In this document: positions 1-10,487 of the stretch, in pieces
How positions within the stretch are numbered: position 1 is the first letter of the stretch
How the letters are laid out: each line of letters opens with the position of its first letter
Source of the DNA: Saprospiraceae bacterium
GTDB taxonomy: Bacteria > Bacteroidota > Bacteroidia > Chitinophagales > Saprospiraceae
NCBI GenBank assembly: GCA_016716335.1
Contig: JADJWN010000021.1
Location: 486,092-550,091 of the forward strand
DNA: 64,000 nucleotides
Direction: 5' to 3'
Notes under the pieces: model-generated
The model's input: the letters and a program-made list of their open reading frames with translations, nothing else
What the model was told of the DNA's origin: nothing
Databases searched by the model: none
Program-made: the position numbers and the translations under genes

Positions 1-1112
1 ATTTGCAGATTTCTGTTTTTAAATAATTCAGTGGCATTATCAAAGGTTCTGACTCTGAGATTCATGCATATTTTAATGTTGGCTGTAACACTTCCTATAC
101 CATAATTGGTGGATGGGGAGCAGGTGTTTGTGCAACCCTCACCACCATCTCTGTTCCAGAACCAACCCGAAGGTAAAACTGTACCGGCTTCGAGAGGACC
201 AGAGCATGGACAGGGTTGGCACTGGGTATTACACCACTTCAGCCGGTTAGTCAGTTCATCTCTGTAAACACATAAAAATCGGAGTGATTCGTTGGCAACA
301 GCTGCGCAAGCCGTATCCTGCTCATCAATCCATTTTGCTCCGAATGGCGAGACCTCAATTTCTTCAGACACAAAATAGTCCATGTCCCAGCCCGGGCCAA
401 AATCAGGTAAAAGTCCATGAAACCAATCCACTCCGGTCTCACTGGCATCATAAAAAAATTCAAAGCAAAAATTGACTTCTTCACCCTGGCAAAATTCAGG
501 ATCATCCAATGGCCGTCCGGAGCTTCTGTCGATTATTTTCCATTTTGCTTTGGTGTCGCATCCCGGAGCCCCGATACAATTCAGACAATCTGTGGTAGTC
601 CATACCGATACTCTAAAATCCCGGATATCAATGTCTCCTTCGGATCCAATAACCAGATAATAAAAATCTTCTCCCGCCAATCTTTTTACAGAGTGTATGT
701 ATGGATTATTGTCGCTGTTATTACAAGGGATGTTTCCGTTTCCACCCTGGACTAATTTAGGATTGTTACAATCCATTCCTGCAAAGATCGCCCATACGGG
801 TTTCCATGATCCCAAAGATTGTACTATACTGTGTATCCAGACGGCCTGAGCATCTATCTTTACTTTATAAAAGAATAATGGCACTTTTTTATTCAGACAA
901 GGATGAATAAATGAGGAATCCACAAAGTCCGGATACACAAAATTGTCATATTCATAGGGGCCGAATGCATTGCAATTTACATTTGTGGACCTGGTATTAT
1001 GTAGCCAGGGATTATCACAATTATTCTGAGCTGTGATTTGAAGGCTGATGAGGAACATAATTGTCACAATCAGGCATGATAAGCAGGATGAAGCTTGGTT
1101 GAATTTTTTCAT
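1..1112 (-). CDS. Exported protein of unknown function, C-terminus beyond window
   Basis: The frame is open from the ATG at 1112 to the left edge, about 370 codons without a stop, so the C-terminus is missing. The N-terminus starts MKKFNQASS, runs through a hydrophobic stretch and ends in a TAQ-type cleavage site near residue 27, a Sec signal peptide, so the product is exported. The mature part is rich in Trp, Asn and Cys, with close Cys pairs such as CQPCPC, which suggests disulfide bonds. I recognise no domain. Large Bacteroidota secreted proteins of this style often end in a type IX sorting domain, but that end is not visible. The nearest TAnnTTTG box on this strand (1241-1248) lies about 130 nt upstream. 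The frame is certain; the function is unknown. Confidence 0.75.
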   Translation of the reverse strand, partial: MKKFNQASSCLSCLIVTIMFLISLQITAQNNCDNPWLHNTRSTNVNCNAFGPYEYDNFVYPDFVDSSFIHPCLNKKVPLFFYKVKIDAQAVWIHSIVQSLGSWKPVWAIFAGMDCNNPKLVQGGNGNIPCNNSDNNPYIHSVKRLAGEDFYYLVIGSEGDIDIRDFRVSVWTTTDCLNCIGAPGCDTKAKWKIIDRSSGRPLDDPEFCQGEEVNFCFEFFYDASETGVDWFHGLLPDFGPGWDMDYFVSEEIEVSPFGAKWIDEQDTACAAVANESLRFLCVYRDELTNRLKWCNTQCQPCPCSGPLEAGTVLPSGWFWNRDGGEGCTNTCSPSTNYGIGSVTANIKICMNLRVRTFDNATELFKNRNLQ

Positions 1113-1407
1113 GAAAAAAGTTTTTACGACAGGATTTTGGGATTAAAACTGCAATCAGAATCTATAATTTTTCACGTATATCATTTTTTAATTCCCGTAT
1201 TTTCGCAATAAATATAGCTTTATTTTCGGATAGGGTAATTCAAATATACTGATTTTTGAATTTAAGCCATAATAAATGTCGTTTGTGTTACCTTTATTGG
1301 GGTAGGCAAGAGGTTTTACACAATAAACTATATATCACTAATAAAACGTTTACTCTGTCCTGACTTGTAAAGTGGTAATAATGAGTGCCTCATTTCCGGT
1401 AATCGGC

Positions 1408-3731
1408 CTAAAAACTGATTTGTATTCCTCCAATCAGGTTTCTGCCCAACTCGTCAGCAAAATACCGCTGTCTGTTGAGAAAGTCCCGGTATTTTGTATC
1501 AAAAATATTTTCCGCTGTAAAAAACAGGTTGGTTTTATAACCTGCGAGGTTAATACTGGTGGAAAATTTCAGACCTGAGATGTGATATGCTGGAGGTGGT
1601 GGCATGAAATCCTGTCCTTCTGCATAATGTCTCTGTCTGTCCACCCATCTTGAAATTATTTCCAACTGCAAATTTTCAAATTTGCCTTTACTGCCTAATT
1701 GCACTTTCAGGCTGGTCTGAACTTGTTGCGGGGGAATAAATACCAATGGTAAATTTTGGGTAAGATCCTTCCCGTACAGGTAACTGTATTTGATGGAAAA
1801 ATTGATATGCTTATGTAGTTCTCCGCTTATACCTGCATCCACACCCCTCAGTGAGGCAGAGGTCTGTCTGTACCTGAAACCGGAAAGGCACCCCGTATGG
1901 TGAGCCTGAATTCATTTTCAGGATTAAGAAAAATATAGTTCTGTATATGCTGATTGTAGGCCATTATATCAAAAAAAAGCTTTTTGGCTATATTTCCTTC
2001 AAAGTTTATAGATGTTTTAAATGCTCTTTCAGGAATCAGATCCGGATTGCCTTCTTCTATACCGCTGACACCCTGATGTAGTCCCTGACTGAATCTTTCG
2101 TTGATGGCAGGGTTGCGGGTATTATATCCGGTGTTTACACTCAGTTTATTACCGCCGGCCAGTTTAATCCCGATGGCACCGGCGGCATTCAAATTGTGGA
2201 ATATATTTTTATAATTCAGGACAGTTCTGGGTAATGTGGAAGAAAGTGGAAATGCATCTTGCCATATTAAATCATATCTCAGGCCAAGCTCAGTATGAAT
2301 AACCCCAAATTTTTTCATTCCTGTTATATACGCTCCGTTTTCCGCAGCATTATAATCCGGTATCAAAGGCAGTACGCCGGTTCCGGCATTATTGAAATTG
2401 TGAACGAAATTACTTTGTATTCCTGCGATAATCTTGGTCTCATCATGCCATTCCCGGGTGTGTTTTAATTCGAGATATTGGGCCCATTGAGAAAGGCTCA
2501 GAGATGGCCTGTCTGACTGATTGCCTCTCCGTATATCGAATTCCTTGCGGTGATTGAACTGCGTACCTGAAATGATTTCTATCCAGCGGTCATCCTGAAT
2601 GAAGTATTGGGTTCGGAGCTTAAGCAAATGATGATTTACGGACTGAAATGGTGATTCGATTCTGTAAGAGAAATCAGGTTCTGTAAAAAAAGGGATCTGT
2701 CTCCCCATAGCTTCCTGCAGATCAGTCAGATTGCCTATATGTGCCCCTCTAAGGATCCCGATTTCAGTGTTGAACGTACTGAAATACAGATTACTTTTCC
2801 AGTGATCACTATGCTTTTTTTCCAACTGCAAGGAAGCATTGGCTTCGTTTCTGCCAGTATTTATGAGGAAATATTCAGGGGTTTGTCTGTCTCCGGATTT
2901 TCGAAGTGTACCGGTCAGTTTCCAGGCAAAACCTGAATCAGAAGATTTGTGCTGCTGTGCATGGATGCCATGGCTTCTGCCATTGGACTCAAAATAATAC
3001 CCGGCCTTACCGTGTAGATGCGGGTCTGCCGGAATATTCCCCGGTTCTACAGATATGATATTGCCCAGACTGCTGCCCTGATACTGGATTACAGCAGTGC
3101 CTTTGACCACATTGAGGGTGTGGGCTGACAATGGATCTATTTCCGGACTGTGATCATTGCCCCATTGCTGTCCCGCCTGCGCAAGTCCGTTATTCAATAT
3201 CAGCAGACGGTTGCCATACATTCCCTGCACCACAGGCTTGCTGATGTTATGACCGGTGCGGAGTATGCTCACACCTGCCACCTGCTCCAGAAGACCACCC
3301 AGATCTCTGTGAGCGTTTTCCTCAATTTTCAGAGATTGAATGAAGTTGGTTTTTGCCAGGCTTTTCAGGCCTTTCTGGATGACTGTGACACCTTCAAGGT
3401 GGTGGCTGTGGTGATCGAGGAAGAGAGTGATGGAGGTATCCCTTTGCATATCCAAAAAGAAAATCTTGCTTTCACACCCTATGTGAGATACCTTTATATG
3501 ATATTTTCCGGGACAGAGCGGCTCGAGTGCAAATATACCATTCACATCTGTCGCTGTACCTTTGCCGGATTCCTGCACTATGATATGAGCATTCTCCAAT
3601 GGTAGGGTGGTACTTACATCCATAATCCTGCCATCAAGTCTTAAACGGCAAGGTGACTGACCTACAAGACTTCCAGGAAAACCTGAAAAAATCAGGTGTA
3701 AAATCAGACTTATTGTAAAAAGCCGACTCAA
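1408..3731 (-). pseudogene. ZnuD-like TonB-dependent receptor, interrupted by a frameshift
   Basis: An outer membrane TonB-dependent receptor of about 770 residues. It has a signal peptide, a carboxypeptidase-like domain (about residues 25-110), a plug with RDLGGLLEQVAGV and GMYGNRLLILNNG, then a 22-strand barrel. The plug text, with QWGNDHSPEIDP and a His-rich strip before it (HHSHH), resembles the ZnuD zinc receptor group; zinc as substrate is inference. The frame breaks after IRGAFPV: residues 1-627 end at 1848, and the last 144 residues continue in another frame to a normal barrel end (GGIQISF) at 1408. Adding one base to the AAA run at 1877-1879 restores the family-typical FRYRQTSASLRGVDAG. 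It lies 3 nt downstream of the metal-binding lipoprotein and should be co-transcribed with it. It is a true disruption or a consensus error. Confidence 0.8.
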
Positions 3732-3734
3732 ACC

Positions 3735-4292
3735 TTATTGGACTGTTACAGGAAAATTCACTTCGATATCCGTCTCTCCCCCGGCATTGGCGATATTTCC
3801 TTCACTGACTCCTGCTGCAGATTTATTTGGGTTGTGCCGCAATACAATTTTCAGATTTCCGCTGCCCGCTGCCCCTGTGGAGAGCCTGGTTTTTAATCCC
3901 AGTGGTCTTCCATCTTTGTCATTGTCTTCGTAGGTCACTTTCAGACCTGAAACTGTGGAAGTAAAGAAAAACTGATGCGCTGTGGCTGCAATGGACACCT
4001 CCATGGTAATGTCTTCTGCCGGACTTACAGATTCGTTTAATATGGTAATGGTGCCTTTGTATGAGTGATTAGGTTTCAGGGTGCCACCTGTAATAACCGG
4101 TGGATTTCCTCCACTTCCATCAAGGTCCCTGAAACTCATCTCTACAATACTTCCATCTGATTCGGAAGTAAGTTGGTAGATGAGGGTAGTAATCAATTCT
4201 TCTTCATCATGATCGTGATCGTGCTTGCTGCATCCTGTGGAAAGTAGTACTAAACTCATGGAAAAGATCAGAATAACTTGAAATATTTTCAT
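3735..4292 (-). CDS. His/Asp-rich lipoprotein, probable metal-binding partner of the TonB receptor
   Basis: I chose the ATG at 4292 because it gives a clean lipoprotein signal (MKIFQVILIFSMS, then lipobox LSTGC); a start at 4346 would add an 18-residue hydrophilic prefix and would overlap the operator. Right after the lipidated Cys is KHDHDHDEEE, a typical metal-chelating strip. The remaining ~160 residues look like beta-sandwich sequence with a Ca-binding-like stretch (EDNDKDGR) and a HQFFF motif. Lipoproteins of this build are often found beside TonB receptors in Bacteroidota. It precedes the ZnuD-like receptor by 3 nt, so a two-gene operon is likely. A role in handing zinc or a similar cation to the receptor is inferred from the His/Asp strip, the neighbour and the operator upstream. 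Confidence 0.75.
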   Translation of the reverse strand: MKIFQVILIFSMSLVLLSTGCSKHDHDHDEEELITTLIYQLTSESDGSIVEMSFRDLDGSGGNPPVITGGTLKPNHSYKGTITILNESVSPAEDITMEVSIAATAHQFFFTSTVSGLKVTYEDNDKDGRPLGLKTRLSTGAAGSGNLKIVLRHNPNKSAAGVSEGNIANAGGETDIEVNFPVTVQ

Positions 4293-4330
4293 ATCGAAAT
4301 CAATTGGTGATGTAAAAGTAACGCAATTAA

Positions 4331-4345
4331 TGCAACATTGTTGCA
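4331..4345. promoter_or_regulatory. 7-1-7 palindrome, candidate Fur/Zur-family operator
   Basis: TGCAACA-T-TGTTGCA is a perfect inverted repeat of two 7-base arms around one base. This is the geometry of Fur-family boxes, with arms different from the classical iron box. It overlaps or abuts a near-consensus -7 box read on the minus strand (CATATTTG, plus 4343-4350) about 50 nt before the lipoprotein start, so a bound regulator would block that promoter. It is also about 50 bp upstream of the -7 box of the divergent TonB receptor. Zinc regulation is inference. Confidence 0.5.
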
Positions 4346-4393
4346 AATATGATTAAATTTATTTTCAAGCTTACACCGAATTAAATTATTTTT

Positions 4394-4401
4394 TAATTTT
4401 G
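4394..4401 (+). promoter_or_regulatory. -7 promoter box (TAATTTTG)
   Basis: Matches the Bacteroidota -7 consensus TAnnTTTG and lies 29 nt before the ATG of the receptor gene at 4431. No clear -33 TTTG is visible at the expected spacing. Confidence 0.5.
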
Positions 4402-4430
4402 ACTTTACATTTATTTCAAAATCCAAGATT

Positions 4431-7088
4431 ATGCGCAAAATTTTATTCATTCTGTTTGTATTGTTTCAAAATGCCGTACTGTCACAGGTTGTGGAGGGCA
4501 AAGTTACTGATGAAAACAATATTCCTCTGGTAGGTGTCAATGTTACAGAGAAAGGTACGTCCAATGGTACCTCAACCGATCTGGATGGATATTTCAGATT
4601 GCAGGTCCGGTCATTGAATGCTACCCTAAGTCTTAGTTATATAGGATACAGGGATGTAGAATTGAGTCTTAACGGAAGAAACTATGTCACCGTAGAAATG
4701 CAGGAAGGTCTCCTGCTTGGAGAAGTCCAGGTAGTGGGTTCGAGGAGTTTCAAACGTTCATCGACCAATTCTCCCGTTCCGGTGGACGTCATTGACCTGT
4801 CAGAGCTTTCTATCAGAAACGGACAAATTGAAATCAATCAGATACTTCAGTACGTAGCGCCTTCATTCAATGCCAGCAAGCAATCCGGCTCTGATGGGGC
4901 TGACCATATAGATCCTGCTACATTAAGAGGTCTTGGTCCTGATCAGACCCTGGTGCTTATCAACGGTAAAAGGAGGCATCAATCCTCGCTGATTAATGTA
5001 TTCGGTACCCGGGGTAGAGGAAATACAGGTACTGACCTGAATGCCATCCCTGTGGCTGCCATCAAACGGATTGAAGTACTCAGGGATGGAGCGGCAGCAC
5101 AGTATGGTTCAGATGCAATCGCCGGGGTAATCAATATAGTATTGAATGATCAGACGGAAGAATTTCAGGGTAATGTCACTTACGGGCTGTACAGTACTGC
5201 TGCTCAGGGTACTTTTGATCCGGGTACACCCAATGCGGATGGTAAAAACCGTTTGTATGACAAGGATCGTGCATTGGACGGACAGACAGTGAGAATTTCA
5301 GGTAATTATGGTATCAAACTTAGCCAAAACGGTGGATTCATCAATATGACCACTGAACTGCTGTCCAAACAAAGGACGCTGAGGCCGGGTGCGGATTTCA
5401 GGAAAGGATTTGGCGAAGCGGCCATTGATGGATTTAATTTCATGCTGAATGCGGCTGTACCCCTGACTCAAAAGACAGAGGCTTATGCATTCGGCGGAAG
5501 AAATTTCAGGGATACGGATGCGTATGCATTCACCCGAAACAATCCCACGGAGAGAAATGTACTGAGTATCTATCCGGATGGATTTACACCCCGTATCACT
5601 TCCAATATTACAGATGCCTCCGTATCTGCCGGTATCAGACATGAAATGTCCAACGGATGGCTGGTGGATTTCAATAATACATACGGTAAGAATAATTTCC
5701 ATTATTTTATAAAGAATACCCTGAATGCGTCGTTGCAGGGAGCATCACCCACATCCTTTGATGCCGGAGGACACAGTCTGAGTCAGAATACCAGGGGACT
5801 GGATTTTACCAAATATTTCAGGAAAGTGATGTCAGGACTAAATGTAGCCTTCGGTACAGAGTACAGGACTGAAAATTTCCGGATTTTTGCCGGAGAGGAA
5901 GGTTCTTATGCCACCTATGATGTAAATGGTATTGTCGTCACAAGACCCGATCAGGTTATCCCGGTAGATCCTGAAACCGGCGAACAGAGACCCGGCGGAT
6001 CACAAGGCTTCCCGGGATACAGCCCTTCCAATGCAGTGGACCGAAACAGAACCAATCTTTCACTCTATGCGGATGGAGAATTGAACCTAAGCAATGCATG
6101 GATGACAAGTCTGGCATTCCGTTATGAAAACTACAGTGATTTTGGGAGCACTTTCAACTATAAGTTTGCCACAAGATATAAATTAACGGATGAGCTCGCT
6201 TTAAGAGGAGCTTTTTCAACGGGATTCAGGGCTCCCTCCTTAGCCCAGATTTACTACAATCTGAGGTTTACCAATTTTGTTGGCGGAGTAGCCAACGAAG
6301 TACTGTTGTCGCCCAATAACAGCCCTGTCACCCGGGCATTCGGCATCAGTGAGCTCAGGCAGGAAACCGCTCAAAACGCAAGTCTGGGTGTCACATATGC
6401 ATCCGGTAATTTTTCTGCCACAGTGGATGCCTACCTGATTGATGTAAAAAACAGAATAGTGCTTACCGATTATTTCGATGCTTCATCATTAGGTATCAAT
6501 GTAGCATCTGCCCAGTTTTTTGCCAATGGACTGGATACGAGAACCAAAGGCCTGGATATCGTATTGAATTACAGACAACCATTGGGTAAAAACAGCCTCA
6601 ATTTTGCGCTGACAGGAAATATCAACGCTATTGATATTCAGAAAATTCACAATGGTGCGTTGGATCCTGATGTATTCTTTGGTCCGAGAGAGCAGTATTT
6701 TCTCAGAGCCTCTGCACCCGATTACAAGTTTGGATTACTCAGTTCGTTTAAGTCAGATGTGATTGATTTTTCTTTGGGATTGACCAGATTCAGTGGCATT
6801 ACTTTGCTTGGTTGGGAAGTGTTCGGGTCAGATGATGATTATGGAGGATTTGAAGGCGCAGCATTGGAAGCTTCCAAAGATGTTTACGATCCTGCCATGG
6901 TGGTGGATTTCAGTGCCACATGGCATATAGCTCCAAAGCTGAATTTCACTCTGGGGGCCAATAATCTTCTGAATGCCTATCCTACACAGCAGAACCCTGA
7001 TGGCACTGACTCCGGCGGATATTGGGATTCGGTACAGATGGGATTTTCGGGTGCATATTATTTCGGAAGGCTGGGATTCAGATTTTAA
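4431..7088 (+). CDS. TonB-dependent receptor
   Basis: An intact 885-residue outer membrane TonB-dependent receptor. It has a signal peptide (about residues 1-18), a carboxypeptidase-like domain with GKVTDENNIPLVGVNV and DLDGYF, a plug with NQILQYVAPSFN and QTLVLINGKRRH, and the end-of-plug motif VLRDGAAAQYGSDAIAGVINI. The barrel ends in a terminal aromatic residue (GRLGFRF), as outer membrane proteins usually do. It is transcribed divergently from the His/Asp lipoprotein and ZnuD-like receptor, sharing a 138-bp spacer that holds the palindrome at 4331-4345, so it may belong to the same metal regulon. No SusD-like partner is adjacent, which argues against polysaccharide uptake. The true substrate is unknown. 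Confidence 0.85.
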   Translation: MRKILFILFVLFQNAVLSQVVEGKVTDENNIPLVGVNVTEKGTSNGTSTDLDGYFRLQVRSLNATLSLSYIGYRDVELSLNGRNYVTVEMQEGLLLGEVQVVGSRSFKRSSTNSPVPVDVIDLSELSIRNGQIEINQILQYVAPSFNASKQSGSDGADHIDPATLRGLGPDQTLVLINGKRRHQSSLINVFGTRGRGNTGTDLNAIPVAAIKRIEVLRDGAAAQYGSDAIAGVINIVLNDQTEEFQGNVTYGLYSTAAQGTFDPGTPNADGKNRLYDKDRALDGQTVRISGNYGIKLSQNGGFINMTTELLSKQRTLRPGADFRKGFGEAAIDGFNFMLNAAVPLTQKTEAYAFGGRNFRDTDAYAFTRNNPTERNVLSIYPDGFTPRITSNITDASVSAGIRHEMSNGWLVDFNNTYGKNNFHYFIKNTLNASLQGASPTSFDAGGHSLSQNTRGLDFTKYFRKVMSGLNVAFGTEYRTENFRIFAGEEGSYATYDVNGIVVTRPDQVIPVDPETGEQRPGGSQGFPGYSPSNAVDRNRTNLSLYADGELNLSNAWMTSLAFRYENYSDFGSTFNYKFATRYKLTDELALRGAFSTGFRAPSLAQIYYNLRFTNFVGGVANEVLLSPNNSPVTRAFGISELRQETAQNASLGVTYASGNFSATVDAYLIDVKNRIVLTDYFDASSLGINVASAQFFANGLDTRTKGLDIVLNYRQPLGKNSLNFALTGNINAIDIQKIHNGALDPDVFFGPREQYFLRASAPDYKFGLLSSFKSDVIDFSLGLTRFSGITLLGWEVFGSDDDYGGFEGAALEASKDVYDPAMVVDFSATWHIAPKLNFTLGANNLLNAYPTQQNPDGTDSGGYWDSVQMGFSGAYYFGRLGFRF

Positions 7089-7230
7089 GGGGATGAAATG
7101 CAGGTTTAAGCCTGTATTTATTTATATCGGTACTTGATTTCACTGAGCTGTATTTTAAGAGATGCAGTCCTTCTAATTCTTTTTTCAGTTTTCCGGTCCG
7201 GAATTGTATTTCGGTGCATGGCTAAGATGC

Positions 7231-7238
7231 TATATTTG
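7231..7238 (+). promoter_or_regulatory. -7 promoter box (TATATTTG) before lptE
   Basis: An exact TAnnTTTG match 25 nt before the ATG at 7264. It supports that start over an upstream in-frame TTG at 7204, which would lie upstream of the box. Confidence 0.5.
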
Positions 7239-7263
7239 CATTTATAATCTTCTGAATCTGAAA

Positions 7264-7758
7264 ATGAGGGTATTTATTTGTTTTGTTGTATGGACATTGC
7301 TGCAGGGATGTTATTCATTCAAAGGAATAGCGATTCCTCCGGATGTAAAGACATTTGTGGTTCAGGATTTTACCTTTGATGCAGGTGTACTTACAGCCCC
7401 GGGTGACCTTAATCAAAGATTTGCAGAGGCCGTCAGAACCAAAATCAGAAATGAATCCAGACTTATTCTCAATGAAAATAATCCTGATATAGAATTTTCG
7501 GGAAGCATACGGGGATTTACCGTAATGCAGGAAGCATTGCAGGCAGGCAACACGGTGGCACTCAACCGTCTGACCATTGCTGTCAATGTGGAATTCAAAA
7601 ACAATAAGGATGAGAAGAAAAACTGGAACAAAACCTTTTCCTTTTTCCGTACTTTTGACAGTACTCAGGATTTTCTGAGTATTCAGGATGTACTCATCCG
7701 TGAAATATTTGATCAGCTCACGGAGAATGTATTCAATGAAGCATTCACGGGATGGTAA
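7264..7758 (+). CDS. lptE: LptE-like LPS-assembly lipoprotein
   Basis: A 164-residue lipoprotein starting MRVFICFVV with lipobox LLQGC at about residue 15. After the Cys come the motifs YSFKGIAIPP and VVQDF, then DLNQRFAEAVRTKI and a strand-rich region, which match the Bacteroidota LptE family. LptE sits with LptD in the outer membrane and helps place lipopolysaccharide on the cell surface. The usual length is about 160-175 residues, so this copy looks complete. The start at 7264 is favoured by the lipoprotein signal and by a TATATTTG box 25 nt upstream. It is followed head-to-head by a broken methyltransferase gene on the other strand, so it is probably monocistronic. Confidence 0.75.
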   Translation: MRVFICFVVWTLLQGCYSFKGIAIPPDVKTFVVQDFTFDAGVLTAPGDLNQRFAEAVRTKIRNESRLILNENNPDIEFSGSIRGFTVMQEALQAGNTVALNRLTIAVNVEFKNNKDEKKNWNKTFSFFRTFDSTQDFLSIQDVLIREIFDQLTENVFNEAFTGW

Positions 7759-7789
7759 TATATCATGCCATAATTGCAGTTGAATGTTT

Positions 7790-8509
7790 TCACATAAAGA
7801 GATAAAAATCTTTGGTTAGCCCTACATAGCTGTCGGAATACTTATCAGGCTGATTCACATCATGTATGGTCAGACTATCTTCTATCAAAGTTTTTTCGGT
7901 GAGTCCCAGTCGCATCAGACTTCGTTCAACCGGTCGTCCTGCCTTACTGTGTACATAAGTGATTTTTTCGGGATATAATTTTTTTTCGAGCGCTGCTTTT
8001 TGAAATAAAATGGATTCTGCATAGGGCAATATGACGTCCAGATGACCTTCAGGTGTCAACAAATTGAGTGCAGTATCAATCAGCGTATCATGAGGAAGCT
8101 GCTGTGCATGTCTGGCCAGAGCCTTGCCGGCATGGCCCGGTCTGGTTCCATTCGTGAAAAAGGCGGATTGGATATGACAAGGTCAAACTTCTGATGGAGA
8201 TGCCTTGACAAAATCCTGCACGCTGAAATGAAGAGCTGAGAGTCGGGTACTGAAGGGAGAATGGCTGAAATTATAGTATGCAGTCTCTGCGGCGGTCTGA
8301 TCAATATCTATGGCCGTCACTTCAGCATCCGGATTGCGGTATGCGGCCATCATGGCAATTACTCCGGTTCCCGTACCTACATCCAGTATCCGTTTTTTGC
8401 CTGACATATCCGACCATGCACCCAAGAGCACGCCATCCGTATTGACCCGCATGGTACATACACCCTGATGTACCTCAAAACATTTGAACCTGAAGACGTC
8501 GCCCTGCAT
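7790..8509 (-). pseudogene. tRNA1(Val) A37 N6-methyltransferase (TrmN6/YfiC-like), two frameshifts
   Basis: The pieces add up to a complete class I SAM-dependent methyltransferase of about 240 residues. The first frame (from 8509) holds FKCFEVHQG, MRVNTDGVLLGAW and the SAM loop DVGTGTGVIAMM. The second holds HQKFDLVISNPPF, the NPPF/Y catalytic motif of adenine N6-methyltransferases. The third holds the C-terminal LTPEGHLDVILPY to the stop at 7790. The order and motifs match TrmN6, which methylates A37 of tRNA-Val. Breaks are at the CC of 8203-8204 (one base too many) and the A run at 8157-8161 (one base too few). Both sit at homopolymers, so they may be consensus errors. It lies about 30 bp from the start of the next minus-strand gene's end. 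Confidence 0.75.
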
Positions 8510-8542
8510 CCTGAACGATACAGAATAAGTTTTTATGCCTGC

Positions 8543-10469
8543 TTATTTAATCAGCACATTATCTATCCCATAGGTAGTGGTATTGGTGGCACTCGAACCC
8601 ACATATTTGGAATGCTACTCTTGCCTTACTGCCAAAACTTTTTATGTCCACATTTCCGGAGGCGACTCTTTCGTAGTTGGCATTGGTTTTTCCGGCCAGT
8701 TTTGGATTGAGTTGGGTCCAGTTGGTGGTAGTGACATCACCCGTAAAGTTGGAAGTAGCCCAAACGGTCAGCCCGTCATGTACATAAAAAGCCATTTCTG
8801 AATCGAAGGTAAGGGTAGAGTGCTTGGTAGCATCTACTTCCGGAGTCACCAGCCAGCATTCCCGGTTGGGGCTTGCGTCCTGAAATGACCGTGCTTCTGC
8901 AAATCCATCTCCCTGAAAGGACTTTTTGACCCATTTGCCGGTGCCTACAACAGCCACATTGAGCCATCCGGGTAAATTAATATCCTGATTGTCTGTAAGT
9001 CCGTTGAAATTTTCATTGATACCTCCGGTGGGCGGATCTACCGGTGGCTGACCGCCTGTCACATCAGAGGTGTTTCTGATCTGAATCTGCGGGTTGTTGA
9101 ATCTTGAGACAATCCCTGTCACATTGACCTTACCGGTCGGTAATGCTGTACCTGCAAAAGAGGCGGAAGATCTGGTAAATAAGATGGCTGTCCCGGTACC
9201 ATCTGCGATGGTGATGTTACCTCCGTTGGAACCATAGGTAGCACCCCCGGAGAGCTCTGCATTTTTGATGATAGCCAGAGTAGATTCAAAAGCTTTATTG
9301 CCCAGTTGGCTTACTGTAATTTCTCTTGGAGTCGGCAGTACTCCATCTCCTACTACAGAAAGGTTGGCATTGGGTAAAGTGGCCAATTGAAGCAGTCCGC
9401 TGAATTCACTCATAGTAGCTCCTGAAAGCAATACTCGTACTTCTTTGCCTAAAGGTACGTTGTGATTGGAAGAAAATCTCAAGACAATCCCTGATTGATC
9501 ATCCTGAATGACCATGTTCTGGCCCACAATATTACCGGTAGAAGCATCCGATATGACTACTCCCTGCACAAATCCAGCCGGAGGAGTGGTGGTGCCATTA
9601 CTGAATAAGCTTCTCAGCTCGGATACTCTGACTCTGTTGCCTGCCGACTGTTCTATACATCTTTTGCCTGTAAAATCCAGATCCCGGGTATCTCTGATAA
9701 AAAGCTGAGCCGCATTTCTGAAGTAGCTGTACACAGCCACGATTTTGCCATTGCCCTGTGGGACGATTTGTCCTGCAAATTCAGCAAAACCACTGTTTCG
9801 GAGTACAATTTCATTTCCTGAACAGTTAGTCAGGGTGTGATTGACAGAAAGCGGATTGACCGGATTATTGTCCGCATAAGTAGTGGTAGGGGTGGCGGTT
9901 TTAAATTCAAAACCTTCCATTTCGATCAGAGTATTAAATAATTCAGGTTTTAAATCTGAAAAATTTACCTTTCTGGGTGTCACACTCAATCCGCTTTTAC
10001 CGGTAAAAAACAGGGTTTTGATCAGTCCGGCAGGAATTCTTGCCACTCTGCCCTGAGAAGCAGCATCAGGAGCTGCTCCAAGTGTAGGCAATCCCTCATA
10101 CAGCCCAATGTAGAGGTCTTTGAGGTATATATAGACTCCTTGTCCGACCGGGTATTTGGCATGAAGGTCTGTTTCGTCTATACTTACAGAGATTCCTCTG
10201 TCACCGTTCAGATCTTTAACAATCAGGGTTTTGTAAAAATTACCTGATTTATCATCAGCTACCACCACTACCTCGATATATTTTTCCAGATTGATTTTGA
10301 CGGCTTCATTGGCTTTGATGAGATTGATCACTTCAGTGAGGCTTACTATTTTGTCCGGAGTGATATTGGCAAAGGGAGTTTCCGGCTTGTCAAAATCTCC
10401 TTTGAGGCAAGCCTGAAAAGTAAGTATGAATATAAGGAATGCTGAAAATGAGAATTTACTGAAATTCAT
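8543..10469 (-). CDS. DUF5689 lipoprotein with a C-terminal adhesin-like domain (late frameshift)
   Basis: A lipoprotein of about 640 residues, starting MNFSKFSFSAF with lipobox-like FQAC at about residue 21. Two DUF5689-type OB-like modules follow (about residues 30-280 and 290-470, with VVVADDKSGNFYKTLIVKD and VQGVVISDASTGNIVGQN). A C-terminal choice-of-anchor J type beta-sandwich comes last (about 490-640, with RECWLVTPEVDA). The intact frame stops at 8559, but the family-like ending (NVLIK) appears in another frame and stops at 8543; one base too many in the TTT at 8606-8608 explains this. It lies 18 nt downstream of a TonB receptor gene and close to a secreted EEP nuclease-like gene. That trio recurs in Bacteroidota, so it is probably the surface lipoprotein of an extracellular nucleic-acid or phosphate-ester uptake system (inference). 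Confidence 0.75.
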
Positions 10470-10487
10470 AAGAAGAAAATTATGTTT

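Noticed and set aside
8580..8620. tRNA-like GGTTCGAGTGCC text on the minus strand
   Set aside because: It lies in the coding end of the DUF5689 gene and has no acceptor or anticodon arm around it.
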